DNA of 64,000 nt from Euzebyella saccharophila (lineage in GTDB: Bacteria > Bacteroidota > Bacteroidia > Flavobacteriales > Flavobacteriaceae). Positions 51,966-60,882 of this stretch are shown here, piece after piece. Below the pieces are notes generated by a model, which searched no databases, was not told the DNA's origin, and saw only the letters and a program-made list of their open reading frames with translations. The translations under genes were made by a program, and so were the position numbers. Every line of letters begins with the position of its first letter. The first letter of the stretch is position 1. The stretch is taken from positions 1,054,001 through 1,118,000 of the forward strand of contig NZ_JACYFJ010000001.1 in NCBI RefSeq assembly GCF_014855495.1, written 5' to 3'.

Positions 51966-54449
51966 CTATTTCATCAAAATCTTGGTCATCCGTTTGATAC
52001 GGTCTGCCAGTTTTTCTGATGATAGTTTTTCTCGCAGTCTGTCTGTGATGATAGGAAAAGAAAATGGAGTAGGCTTTTCGCAATTTTTCCAAATAATGTT
52101 TTGCTGCGCGATGCGTTCCAATGCCAAGCGTAAACGGCCTTCTTCCAATTGATGTTCAAAAGTCTCGGTAAAAGCCTGTTGAAACAATAAGTTATCTGGC
52201 TCGTAATCCCGAAAAACATCAAACAACAATTGCGAACTACTTTGTAGGTGCTTCATTTTCACCCCTTTTTCTGGATAACCGGTAAAAACCATTCCGCTGA
52301 TTACCGCAATATCACGAAACTTACGCCGTGCCATTTCGTTGCTATTCAGGCTCTTTTGTAAATCGGCCAACATATAATCCGTGGTAAACAAATCATTGTC
52401 CAGTACGGCTTGTATATCAATAGGTTTATCGCTCAACATCTCAAAACCATAATCGTTAAAGGCCAAAGAAGCGGTAATTGGGCTTAATAGGCTTATACGA
52501 TAGGATAGCAGACTACTCATGGCTTCATGAACAGCCCGACCCTCGAATGGATAAAAAATATGATGGTAACCGTCTCGGGTTTTAAATGTTTCTATAAGAA
52601 ATTCGTCCGGTTTGGGGACTATGCTTTCTTGGCGTTGCTTATCAAATATAGGTTGTAACGCTTTTAGCTCTTCACTAATAAGTTTTCCCTTTCCTTTGGG
52701 GAGGGGGTTAGGGGGTGGGGCTTTATAGAGTTCTTGGCGTAGTAATTCGGACATTTGGGCACTAAAACTGAGTCTACCGCCCATCCAACTAGGCACTTTG
52801 TTGGTTTTTTTGTTGGAATTTCGCACGTGGGCCTGCATGCCTTTCATTCGGATGAACTCCAAGTTTCTACCCGCAAAAGTAAAAACATCGCCTTGCGTTA
52901 ATTTCGAAATAAAATATTCTTCTATAGAACCAATATATCCTCCTTTTTGGTATCTAACACTTATGGTAGCATCGCCTACGATGGTCCCAATTTGAAACCG
53001 ATGCCGCATAGCTAAGCCGCGATTGTTCACTTTAAACTTGCCGTCTGCTTCCACTTCCACTTTTTTGTATTCGTCATAGCTGCTCAGGCTTTGGCTGCCC
53101 ATGACCAAGAAATTTAGGAGCCATTGCCATTGCTCTTCTGTAATCCCTTGGTAGCAAAAGGTCTGCTGAATTTCAGGGTGGATTTCATCTGGGTAAAAAC
53201 CATCGGACACCGCTAGGGTGGTGAGGTATTGCAACAATACATCATAACTGTTGAGGTAGGGTAGGCGGTCCTCTACCGCATTTTCTTTAACGGCTACCTG
53301 CAGGGCAGAAGCTTCTATCAATTCCATGGCATGTGTAGGCAAAAAGTGGATAACACTCTCTTTTCCGGGTCGGTGCCCACTACGCCCGGCACGTTGTAAA
53401 AAACGAGCTACACCCTTGGGGCCACCAATTTGTATTACCGTTTCTACAGGGGCAAAATCTACACCCAAATCCAAGCTGGAAGTACAAATCACGGCCTTTA
53501 AACTTTCGTTACGGATGGCCTGTTCTACCCATAAGCGTGTTTCCTTGTTTACACTTCCGTGGTGCATGGCCATTTCCCCAGCGAATTCCGGATACTTTTC
53601 CAAGATTTTCTGAAACCAAATTTCGCACTGGCTGCGGGTATTGGTAAATAGTAACGTGGTTTTGCTGTTGTTGATGATGGGCACCACTTCGTCTAGCAAA
53701 TGCAACCCTAAATGCCCACGCCACGGAAAGGTTTCCATGGTTTTGGGGATGATACTTTTTACGGTAATCTTCTTTTGTAAGTTGGCACGCACCATGACTG
53801 AATTTTCCAGTTCTGGACTTGTGGGACCTAATAATACCTGTCTGGCCTGTTCCAGATTGCCAATGGTTGCCGAAATACCCCAAATACGTAAATCTGAGGA
53901 GATGGTTTTGAGTCGGCTAAGGCCCAATTCCATTTGTATACCACGTTTGGTTCCTAAAAGTTCGTGCCACTCGTCTACCACAATGGCAGAGCAGTTTTTA
54001 AAAATCTTTTTATAATCCTTGGAAGACAGTAGTAATTGTAAACTTTCTGGTGTGGTAATGAGCAAGTCTGGCATAGCAGTTCGTTGCTTGGCACGTTCCT
54101 TGGTACTGGTGTCTCCCGTACGGATACCTACCGTCATTTGGGAGCCTAAATCTTCCGTAATGCGTTCTGCGGATTGCTTTATTTCTTGGGAAAGGGCACG
54201 TAGCGGTGTTATCCAAATGGCCTTTAAGCCTTTTTTATGTTTGTTTTTGTAATCAGGATTTTGTTTGATGTAGTTTAGAACGATGGGAAACCAAAGTGCA
54301 TAGGTTTTTCCACTGCCGGTAGGTGCATTGAGCAGGCCGTGTTTGCCCGTCAGAAAAGCTTTCCAGGTCTCTTTTTGAAACGGGAAGGGTTTCCAGCCTT
54401 GCTGCTGAAACCAATCTTGGGCGATATGGAATAATTCTTTTTGGGTCAT
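51966..54449 (-). CDS. Ligase-associated DEXH-box DNA helicase (Lhr-type)
   Basis: 827-residue superfamily 2 helicase: Walker A APTGSGKT (LNAPTGSGKTYALWF), DEWH in IVVDEWHELLG, motif III SATIG, and motif VI QRAGRSGHR, followed by the Lhr winged-helix and C-terminal DUF4145-like core domains. It would unwind damaged DNA alongside the ligase and nucleases. At about residues 577-588 the protein contains PPPNPLPKGKGK, encoded by a G/C-run repeat that appears inserted (52698-52720). Confidence 0.92.
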   Translation of the reverse strand: MTQKELFHIAQDWFQQQGWKPFPFQKETWKAFLTGKHGLLNAPTGSGKTYALWFPIVLNYIKQNPDYKNKHKKGLKAIWITPLRALSQEIKQSAERITEDLGSQMTVGIRTGDTSTKERAKQRTAMPDLLITTPESLQLLLSSKDYKKIFKNCSAIVVDEWHELLGTKRGIQMELGLSRLKTISSDLRIWGISATIGNLEQARQVLLGPTSPELENSVMVRANLQKKITVKSIIPKTMETFPWRGHLGLHLLDEVVPIINNSKTTLLFTNTRSQCEIWFQKILEKYPEFAGEMAMHHGSVNKETRLWVEQAIRNESLKAVICTSSLDLGVDFAPVETVIQIGGPKGVARFLQRAGRSGHRPGKESVIHFLPTHAMELIEASALQVAVKENAVEDRLPYLNSYDVLLQYLTTLAVSDGFYPDEIHPEIQQTFCYQGITEEQWQWLLNFLVMGSQSLSSYDEYKKVEVEADGKFKVNNRGLAMRHRFQIGTIVGDATISVRYQKGGYIGSIEEYFISKLTQGDVFTFAGRNLEFIRMKGMQAHVRNSNKKTNKVPSWMGGRLSFSAQMSELLRQELYKAPPPNPLPKGKGKLISEELKALQPIFDKQRQESIVPKPDEFLIETFKTRDGYHHIFYPFEGRAVHEAMSSLLSYRISLLSPITASLAFNDYGFEMLSDKPIDIQAVLDNDLFTTDYMLADLQKSLNSNEMARRKFRDIAVISGMVFTGYPEKGVKMKHLQSSSQLLFDVFRDYEPDNLLFQQAFTETFEHQLEEGRLRLALERIAQQNIIWKNCEKPTPFSFPIITDRLREKLSSEKLADRIKRMTKILMK
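52698..52720 (+). repeat. G-quadruplex-prone repeat inside the helicase gene
   Basis: Four G-runs (4, 5, 5 and 4 G) separated by A, TTA and T on the strand opposite the coding strand. It encodes the PPPNPLPKGKG stretch. The C-rich form of this element is common between genes of Flavobacteriia, in my recollection, which suggests a repeat captured within a reading frame. Confidence 0.6.
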
Positions 54450-54450
54450 A

Positions 54451-54467
54451 TATTGCGAGGAGCGAAG
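54451..54467. repeat. Short GCGAGGAGCGAAGC-type intergenic repeat
   Basis: TGCGAGGAGCGAAGCGGA between the ligase and helicase genes resembles a motif I recall as widespread between genes in Bacteroidota. Only one copy is seen here. Confidence 0.25.
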
Positions 54468-54494
54468 CGGATTTACTCGTGCTTCTTGTCAAAT

Positions 54495-56117
54495 TTAATT
54501 ATCTACATCTGCATTCGGTATCAAAGCTTTTAAATCTTCCAAGCTATTGGCTTCTTCAATTTTTTTGTCTTGGCGCCAGCGCAAAATTCTTGGGAATCTT
54601 GTGGCAACACCACTTTTGTGCCTTTTGGACAGTGCTATGCCTTCAAAAGCGATTTCAAAAACATGATGCGGGGTTACGCTACGTACTGGTCCAAAGCGTT
54701 CCAAAGTATTTTTCTTTATCCAAGCGTCTACTTTTCTAAATTCGGCATCTGTAAGTCCGGAATACGCTTTTGCAAAGGTGACTAGCTCTTTTTCGCCTTC
54801 TTTATTTTTGTCCCAAAGGGCAAAAGTATAATCCGTGAACAGGTTGCTGCGCCTACCGTGACCGCGCATGGCGTAGGTGAGTACGGCATCAATAGTTAAT
54901 GGGTCTACTTTCCATTTCCACCAATCGCCTTTTTTACGGCCTACCAAATAGGGCGAATCGTTTTTCTTTAGCATGAGGCCTTCGCTGCGTTTTTCTCTGG
55001 AGGTTTCCCTTTCTGCAGCTACTTCTTCCCATGTGGAAAAAGCCATTTTTTGGGATAATAATAAAGGTATATTGTTAGCTGAGGTTAAATCGCTATACAG
55101 TTGTTCTAGCAGCTTTCGCCTTTCTAAATAGGGCAATTCCCTACAATCTTTACCTTTCCATTCCAACAGATCGTAGGCTTTTAAAATAACAGGAGTCTTT
55201 TTAAGCAACGCCTTGGATACGGTTTTGCGCCCTATACGGGTTTGTAAATCGTTAAAAGTGCCGATTTCTCCATTGGGATAGGGTAGAATTTCACCGTCTA
55301 AAACAGTACCGTTGGGAATTATCCCCACAAACGCTTCAAACTCCGGATATTTGTCCGTTACCAATTCTTCGCCACGGCTCCAAACAAACAATTCGTTGTT
55401 ACGAAGAATCACTTGGGCTCGAATACCATCCCATTTGTGTTCAAAAGACCATTGCGTAACATCACCTAAATCCTTGGGTTCATCTTCCAAAGCGTACGCC
55501 AAATAAAAAGGATAGGGTTTGGAAAGGAAATCGCTTGCCTTTTCTTCCAATACCAAATCTTGAAAACTGATGGTGTTTGGGTCCCAATTACCCATTAATT
55601 TATAAGCCAGGATATCCTCGTCTATACCGGTAGCTTTCGCCAATGCCCGGGTCATTAATTTTTGACTTACCCCAATACGGAAGCCCCCCGTAATGAGTTT
55701 GGTAAATACAAAACGACCGTAATAATCCAACTGCTTCCAATTGGCAAAGAGGTAGGTTTTTTTATCCGCTTCTTCCTGTTTTTTAAGCCAAATCATTTCT
55801 TGTAAAAATTGGGTTAATGACTTGTCTGTTGCGGTTTCGTCAGAAGGTACTACTAGGGCAATGGTTTCCGCCAAATCCCCCACAATATGGTAGCTTTCCT
55901 CAAAAAGCCACAGCGGAATATTCGCTAACTCCGAAGCCCATTCGCGCAACAATCTGGTATTTACAGGTCGTGGAGGTCTTCTATGAGACAAAATGGCTAT
56001 GGTCCAAACTTTGTCTTGGTCTGGTACGGCAGAGAAATAATTGGCCAAGGCAGCCACTTTTACATTGGTCTTATTGGTGCCGTCCAAGGTTTTTATAAGT
56101 TGGGAGAAATGCTTCAT
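54495..56117 (-). CDS. ATP-dependent DNA ligase
   Basis: 540 residues. An N-terminal DNA-binding domain (1-200) precedes the nucleotidyltransferase core with Lys228 in EHKWDGIR (motif I) and motifs RGEELV, DGEI and SEGLMLKK, then an OB-fold domain. It seals nicks using ATP, separate from the essential NAD ligase. It is the ligase of the damage-response module and overlaps the exonuclease gene by 4 nt (ATGA). Confidence 0.93.
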   Translation of the reverse strand: MKHFSQLIKTLDGTNKTNVKVAALANYFSAVPDQDKVWTIAILSHRRPPRPVNTRLLREWASELANIPLWLFEESYHIVGDLAETIALVVPSDETATDKSLTQFLQEMIWLKKQEEADKKTYLFANWKQLDYYGRFVFTKLITGGFRIGVSQKLMTRALAKATGIDEDILAYKLMGNWDPNTISFQDLVLEEKASDFLSKPYPFYLAYALEDEPKDLGDVTQWSFEHKWDGIRAQVILRNNELFVWSRGEELVTDKYPEFEAFVGIIPNGTVLDGEILPYPNGEIGTFNDLQTRIGRKTVSKALLKKTPVILKAYDLLEWKGKDCRELPYLERRKLLEQLYSDLTSANNIPLLLSQKMAFSTWEEVAAERETSREKRSEGLMLKKNDSPYLVGRKKGDWWKWKVDPLTIDAVLTYAMRGHGRRSNLFTDYTFALWDKNKEGEKELVTFAKAYSGLTDAEFRKVDAWIKKNTLERFGPVRSVTPHHVFEIAFEGIALSKRHKSGVATRFPRILRWRQDKKIEEANSLEDLKALIPNADVDN

Positions 56118-57139
56118 GCCGATTCTTGGGTTTCGGGTTCTGCGTTCACTTCGGCATTTTCCCCTTCAAACTGTGTAGCTTCTGTACGGGCATCATATCC
56201 TAAGTCGCGCAAGTACTTCGAAAAAATATCGGTATAACCGTGGGTGCAGATTACCTTTTCTGCCCCGGTGTCTTTAATCGCTTTGAGTAATGATGGCCAA
56301 TCGCAATGGTCGCTCAACACAAAACCTTTGTCTATAGCGCGTCTACGGCGTGCGCCCCTAAAGGCCATCCAACCACTGGCAGATGCCGTAACAAAGGGTA
56401 CCATTTTACGTATCCATGTGCTGCCGTGGGCAGAAGGCGGCGCTAGCACCAAATTGCCTTTTATGGCTTCCTTTTTAGTATCTCTTGTAATCAATTCGGT
56501 TTCTGGAAAATCCACTAATGGCCGTAATACTTCGGTCATATTTTCAATGGCACCGTGGGTATAAATTTTGCCAATGTTGGGGTCTAAATGCTTTAGCAGC
56601 CGTTGTGCCTTGCCCAGAGAGTAACCAAAAAGAATAGAGGTTTGTCCGTTGGCTTTGTTCTGTGCCCACCAGTTGTTAATGTCCGTAAAAACCTCGGTTT
56701 GCGGCCGCCATAAAAAAGCAGGTAAGCCAAAGGTGCATTCAGTAATAAAACTATGGCATTTTACGGATTCGTAAGGCGTGGCTACGCCATCGTCCTCTAA
56801 TTTATAATCGCCCGTAAACACCCAAATTTCTCCCTTGTGCTCTACTTTTATCTGGGAAGAGCCAATAATATGCCCAGCAGGGTAAAAGGTGAATTTTACA
56901 TTGTTTACGGTAAAGGGTTTTCCCCAGTTAACTCCGGTAACATTGATGTCTCCCAACCGATGTTTTATAATAGGCACGTTACTGTTATGGGTAATGTATT
57001 GTTGGTGGCCCCAGCGGCTGTGGTCTGCATGGCCGTGGGTAATCAAAGCTTTGTCCACCGGTTTCCAAGGGTCTAAATACACCTTTGCCGGATGGCAGTA
57101 AATGCCTCGGTCCGTAAATTCCAATAAGGGTTTTTTCAT
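56114..57139 (-). CDS. Ligase-associated DNA damage response exonuclease (MBL fold)
   Basis: 341 residues of the metallo-beta-lactamase/beta-CASP family with the metal motif HGHADHSRWG and GAIE, HGST and HCDWPS elements. It is the first gene of the four-gene damage-response operon (exonuclease, ligase, helicase, PdeM). The acidic tail (GENAEVNAEPETQES) is probably disordered. Confidence 0.9.
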   Translation of the reverse strand: MKKPLLEFTDRGIYCHPAKVYLDPWKPVDKALITHGHADHSRWGHQQYITHNSNVPIIKHRLGDINVTGVNWGKPFTVNNVKFTFYPAGHIIGSSQIKVEHKGEIWVFTGDYKLEDDGVATPYESVKCHSFITECTFGLPAFLWRPQTEVFTDINNWWAQNKANGQTSILFGYSLGKAQRLLKHLDPNIGKIYTHGAIENMTEVLRPLVDFPETELITRDTKKEAIKGNLVLAPPSAHGSTWIRKMVPFVTASASGWMAFRGARRRRAIDKGFVLSDHCDWPSLLKAIKDTGAEKVICTHGYTDIFSKYLRDLGYDARTEATQFEGENAEVNAEPETQESA

Positions 57140-57257
57140 CTGTACAGCATTTTTGGCATCGGCGAACGTTGTGAACGATTTTCATGAATGGAGTTATATT
57201 ACACCATTTGAGGAGACGACCGTAATTTAATCATTTGTTACTATTTGTAGTTGTTCT

Positions 57258-57357
57258 GCGTTAGCGATAGCAGTGGATAACCCACAGCACTTTTTAACAA
57301 GTGCGAGGATTAGAAACGAATAGCGCGACCGTGCCCGATTTATGGGCATGGTAACGC
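57258..57357. repeat. Hairpin-rich REP-like interspersed element
   Basis: About 100 bp bounded by GCGTTA (57258) and TAACGC (57352), with internal perfect hairpins GTGG/CCAC, GCACTT/AAGTGC (57287-57304) and TGCCC/GGGCA (57332-57348). It has no coding potential in the long frames and no transposase. It resembles REP/BIME-type elements spread by RAYT transposases; the assignment is inference. The 289-bp region 57140-57428 otherwise holds only a promoter. Confidence 0.5.
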
Positions 57358-57400
57358 TAAAATAATCTGGAAGGGTATGACAAATGACCTCTAAAAAAAT

Positions 57401-57408
57401 TATATTTG
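57401..57408 (+). promoter_or_regulatory. Promoter -7 box (TATATTTG) of the third TerB-like gene
   Basis: TAnnTTTG match 20 nt before the ATG at 57429; no clear TTG at -33. Confidence 0.4.
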
Positions 57409-57428
57409 CTGCCAATAAAATTTAAATT

Positions 57429-57851
57429 ATGGCAATTGCAGATTTATATACCAGTGGGGAGCACAGAAGAAATTTAGCCCATTTTGCATCGCTTGCTACT
57501 TTGGCAGCGGTGGACGGTGAAATTAGTACCGAGGAAAAAGGAATGTTAGACCGTTTTGCTACCAAGTTGGATATAACCGAAGCTGAGTACAAAGAGGTGA
57601 TGAAAAAGGAAAACAAATACCCTATTGTACCTCCGCACGATTCTGAAAAAAGATTGGAGCGCTTGTATGACCTGTTCCGTATTATTTTCTCCGATCATTT
57701 AATTGATGATGAGGAAATGGTATTGTTGAAGAAATATGCGATCGGACTAGGTTTTTCTGGGGATAAGGCCGATAAAATTATTGAGAAATCTGTGGCTATT
57801 TTTAGCGGACGTATAGATTTTGATGACTATATCTACCTATTGAAGTCCTAG
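57429..57851 (+). CDS. TerB-like protein 3
   Basis: 140 residues, helical. ATLAAVDGEISTEEKGMLDRFA and HLIDDEEMVLLKKYA carry the acidic TerB loops. It is longer than the two TerB-like proteins at 44762-45447 and stands alone with its own promoter and a strong bidirectional terminator. No binding partner is encoded beside it; the exonuclease gene is divergent. Confidence 0.8.
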   Translation: MAIADLYTSGEHRRNLAHFASLATLAAVDGEISTEEKGMLDRFATKLDITEAEYKEVMKKENKYPIVPPHDSEKRLERLYDLFRIIFSDHLIDDEEMVLLKKYAIGLGFSGDKADKIIEKSVAIFSGRIDFDDYIYLLKS

Positions 57852-57875
57852 GTGAATTTCCCGAAAAAATATGAA

Positions 57876-57907
57876 AAGCCCTATTTTCTATGGAAAATAG
57901 GGCTTTC
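57876..57907. terminator. Bidirectional terminator between TerB-like 3 and fbp
   Basis: A perfect 14-bp stem (AAAGCCCTATTTTC and complement) with a TATG loop, flanked by A-rich and T-rich runs on both sides, placed between convergent genes. Confidence 0.85.
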
Positions 57908-57911
57908 TTGT

Positions 57912-58919
57912 TTAGTGATATTTTTCTAAAAACTCTTGAAGTTTTAAGACCATGTTCTTACTACCACAAAAGAAGGGAATTCTTTGATGTAGCTCTGTGG
58001 GTTGCACATCTAGAATACGGTTTTTGCCCCCAATGGCAAGTCCGTTTGCCTGCTCTGCCAAAAAGGCCATGGGGTTGCATTCATATAGTAAACGCAGTTT
58101 TCCCTCTTCAGTAACACTGCTTTTTGGGTATATATAAATACCACCCTTGATCATGTTTCTATGGAAATCCGAAACCAAAGAACCAATATACCTTGAAGTG
58201 TAAGGACGGTCACCTTCCTCTTCTTGGCAGTATTTGATATAGTCTTTGACCCCTTGGTGAAAATGGATGTAATTACCCTCGTTGACGGAGTAAATCTTAC
58301 CATCTTCGGGAAATTGCATATTCGGGTGGGAAAGATAAAAGGTGCCAATGGCTGGGTTTAGTGTAAATCCGTTTACCCCGTCCCCAGTGGTGTAAACCAA
58401 CATGGTAGAGGTGCCGTAGACCACATAGCCTGCTGCCACTTGATTTTTACCGGGTTGAAGAAAATCTTCAAGGGTTACGGGAGTACCTACTGGTGTTACC
58501 CTTCTGTAGATAGAAAAAATAGTGCCTACCGAGACATTAACGTCAATGTTCGAAGAACCATCCAATGGATCGATCAAAACCACATATTTGTTCTGGTGGT
58601 TGTTGTCATTGCTGTTGATTGTGATGAAATCATCTTCTTCCTCCGAAGCAATACCGCAAACTATTTCACGGTTGGTAAGGGTCTGAATGAATTTTTCATT
58701 GGCAAGCACATCTAGTTTTTGCTGATCCTCGCCTTGAATGTTGGTTTCCCCAGCGGCGCCTAAAATATCTACTAAACCAGCTTTGTTTACTTCGTGGTTT
58801 ACTACTTTTGCCGCCAATCTAATGGCGTTGATCAATTTTGAAAGTTCTCCGGATGAATATTTAAATGAAGTTTGATTTTCAATGATGAATTCACCTAGCG
58901 TACGGTTTTTCGTTGTCAT
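57912..58919 (-). CDS. fbp: Class 1 fructose-1,6-bisphosphatase
   Basis: The ATG at 58919 ([12 protein letters not shown]) is chosen; the longer frame to 59069 crosses the GNAT promoter and start. The 335-residue enzyme has the metal site [23 protein letters not shown] (in part), the CGIASEEED loop, and [19 protein letters not shown] near the C-terminus. It catalyses the committed step of gluconeogenesis, fructose-1,6-bisphosphate to fructose-6-phosphate. It converges on TerB-like 3. Confidence 0.95.
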   Translation of the reverse strand: MTTKNRTLGEFIIENQTSFKYSSGELSKLINAIRLAAKVVNHEVNKAGLVDILGAAGETNIQGEDQQKLDVLANEKFIQTLTNREIVCGIASEEEDDFITINSNDNNHQNKYVVLIDPLDGSSNIDVNVSVGTIFSIYRRVTPVGTPVTLEDFLQPGKNQVAAGYVVYGTSTMLVYTTGDGVNGFTLNPAIGTFYLSHPNMQFPEDGKIYSVNEGNYIHFHQGVKDYIKYCQEEEGDRPYTSRYIGSLVSDFHRNMIKGGIYIYPKSSVTEEGKLRLLYECNPMAFLAEQANGLAIGGKNRILDVQPTELHQRIPFFCGSKNMVLKLQEFLEKYH

Positions 58920-59004
58920 GAAGAAAGACTGTTGGTTCACCCACAAATGTCGGCTAATTTGTGAAAGAACCCTATTTTCGTTTTCAATTACTTTTTTAAA
59001 TATA

Positions 59005-59012
59005 TAACTTTG
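59005..59012 (+). promoter_or_regulatory. Promoter -7 box (TAACTTTG) of the GNAT gene
   Basis: TAnnTTTG match 19 nt before the ATG at 59032; the -33 region is T-rich without TTG. Confidence 0.45.
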
Positions 59013-59031
59013 TGTTTTATTTGTAACAATC

Positions 59032-59517
59032 ATGGAATTTAACATTAGAGAAGCGAAAAAATCTGACATGGATGCTGTGCATCGGTTGATTCAAGAACTG
59101 GCCGTTTTTGAAAAAGAAGCTGACGCCGTGGAGGTTACTGTGAACGATTTGGTAGCACATGGATTTGGAGACAATCCTCTTTTTCATTGTTTTATAGGTG
59201 AAAGTGAGGGCGATGTGGTAGGGATGGCTTTGGTCTATAATCGGTATTCAACCTGGAAAGGCCCGGTCGTTCATTTGGAAGATTTGATCGTGACCGAAAA
59301 AATGAGGGGCAGTGGTCTAGGAAGTGCGCTGTTGGCGGAAGTAGTCAAATATGCCAACGACCTTGGTGTACGGCGTATCTGCTGGGAAGTACTTGATTGG
59401 AATGAACCTGCCATTACTTTTTATGAGGCCAAAGGAGCGAAAGTGTTACGTGATTGGGATGTAGTGCAAATGGACGAGAAGGGTATAGAGGCTTTCTTGC
59501 AACAAACAAAAAATTAA
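59032..59517 (+). CDS. GNAT-family N-acetyltransferase
   Basis: 161 residues. The acetyl-CoA loop is [13 protein letters not shown], with the preceding [13 protein letters not shown] strand and [14 protein letters not shown] at the end, typical of the small-molecule SSAT-like group (spermidine/thialysine acetyltransferases). The substrate cannot be fixed from sequence. It is followed 32 nt later by lysC, probably co-transcribed. Confidence 0.88.
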   Translation: MEFNIREAKKSDMDAVHRLIQELAVFEKEADAVEVTVNDLVAHGFGDNPLFHCFIGESEGDVVGMALVYNRYSTWKGPVVHLEDLIVTEKMRGSGLGSALLAEVVKYANDLGVRRICWEVLDWNEPAITFYEAKGAKVLRDWDVVQMDEKGIEAFLQQTKN

Positions 59518-59533
59518 GGTTGTTGGCAACCTT
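59516..59533 (+). promoter_or_regulatory. Hairpin in the leader between the GNAT and lysC genes
   Basis: AAGGTTG - TTGG - CAACCTT, a perfect 7-bp stem overlapping the GNAT stop codon and 17 nt before the lysC ATG. No plus-strand T-run follows, so processing or translational control is more likely than termination. Confidence 0.3.
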
Positions 59534-59549
59534 CAAAAAATAGCTTTTT

Positions 59550-60797
59550 ATGCGAGTATTTAAATTCGGCGGGGCATCGGTGAAAGATGCTGCTGGAGTG
59601 CAGAATGTAGTAAAAGTTCTTCAACAAACGGGTCACGAAAATACCCTATTGGTAGTTTCCGCAATGGGAAAGACCACCAATGCCATGGAGGCTATTGTGA
59701 ATGCCTATTTTCAAGATAAAGAGACGTTACAGGCCAATATTCAAGAGAGCATCGATTACCATGCCGCTATTCTTCAAGACCTTTTTACTGACCCTAAACA
59801 TGAAATCTATGCCGTTGTGAAGCGACTTTTCGATGAGGTAAAAGGTTTTTTGGCTTGGAACAAATCGCCGAAATACAATTTTGTTTACGACCAAGTGGTA
59901 GGTTATGGGGAGCTTATTTCTACCACCATTATCAGCCATTACTTTAACGAAGTGGGTATTAAATGCAATTGGTTGGATGTGCGCGATTATATCAAGACCG
60001 ACGATAGTTATCGTGATGTTTCGGTGAATTGGGAAAAGACGCAAGAAAGGGTAAAAACCATCGATCGAAGCCAGTTGAATATTACCCAAGGTTTCTTGGG
60101 AAGCGATGACAACAACTTTACCACTACCTTGGGCCGTGAAGGATCGGATTATACGGCGGCTATCTTGGCTTACTGTCTTAATGCGGATTCCGTAACTATC
60201 TGGAAAGACGTTCCCGGGGTGTTAAATGCAGACCCTAGGTACTTTCAAGAAACTCAACTGTTAAACAAAATTTCTTACCGTGAGGCCATTGAATTGGCCT
60301 TTTACGGGGCTTCGGTTATTCACCCAAAAACCTTACAGCCTTTGCAGCAAAAGGAAATTCCTTTGCATGTTAAATCATTTTTGAATCCTAAAGACCCCGG
60401 TACCACCGTAGGAAAGGGCAATGGGATTCAACCGGAAGTACCCTGTTTTATCGTCAAGAAAAACCAGGTATTGATGAAGTTGTCTTCGCTCGATTTTTCC
60501 TTTATTGTAGAGGATAGCATTAGCGAACTGTTCAAACTGTTGCACGACCACAAAATGAAGGTGGACCTTATTCAGAATTCCGCTATTAGTTTTTCGGTAT
60601 GTGTGGATAACAGATTCGGTAGATTGGAAGAATTATTGAACCTTCTAAAAAGTAGATTTAAAGTAGTACACCACGAAGGCGTTTCACTTTATACTATTAG
60701 ACATTTCAACGAAAAGGCTATAGAATCGCTACAAAACGGCCACGAAATTCTCCTTGAACAACGCGGAAAGGAAACCGTACAATTGGTGGTAAAATAG
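59550..60797 (+). CDS. lysC: Aspartate kinase (monofunctional)
   Basis: 415 residues: kinase domain with KFGGASV (5-11), LLVVSAMGKTTNAM, TLGREGSDYTAAILA and WKDVPGVLNADPR, then a regulatory region from about 290 with ACT-like elements (VLMKLSSLDFSFIVEDSISELFKLL, in part). It phosphorylates aspartate for lysine, threonine and methionine synthesis. It lacks a homoserine dehydrogenase fusion. The ACT protein at 35690 shares only the regulatory type of domain. Confidence 0.93.
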   Translation: MRVFKFGGASVKDAAGVQNVVKVLQQTGHENTLLVVSAMGKTTNAMEAIVNAYFQDKETLQANIQESIDYHAAILQDLFTDPKHEIYAVVKRLFDEVKGFLAWNKSPKYNFVYDQVVGYGELISTTIISHYFNEVGIKCNWLDVRDYIKTDDSYRDVSVNWEKTQERVKTIDRSQLNITQGFLGSDDNNFTTTLGREGSDYTAAILAYCLNADSVTIWKDVPGVLNADPRYFQETQLLNKISYREAIELAFYGASVIHPKTLQPLQQKEIPLHVKSFLNPKDPGTTVGKGNGIQPEVPCFIVKKNQVLMKLSSLDFSFIVEDSISELFKLLHDHKMKVDLIQNSAISFSVCVDNRFGRLEELLNLLKSRFKVVHHEGVSLYTIRHFNEKAIESLQNGHEILLEQRGKETVQLVVK

Positions 60798-60882
60798 CCT
60801 CGTTGGTATGTTTCGTTTTTGTTAAAACAGGTAGGCACCTATAGCGTTTTTTCTATATTAGTGCCTGCAAAGAGAATCATGT

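Noticed and set aside
57227-57415. Minus-strand frame of 62 codons in the gene-free region
   Set aside because: It lies across the REP-like hairpin element and a promoter; composition is not protein-like.
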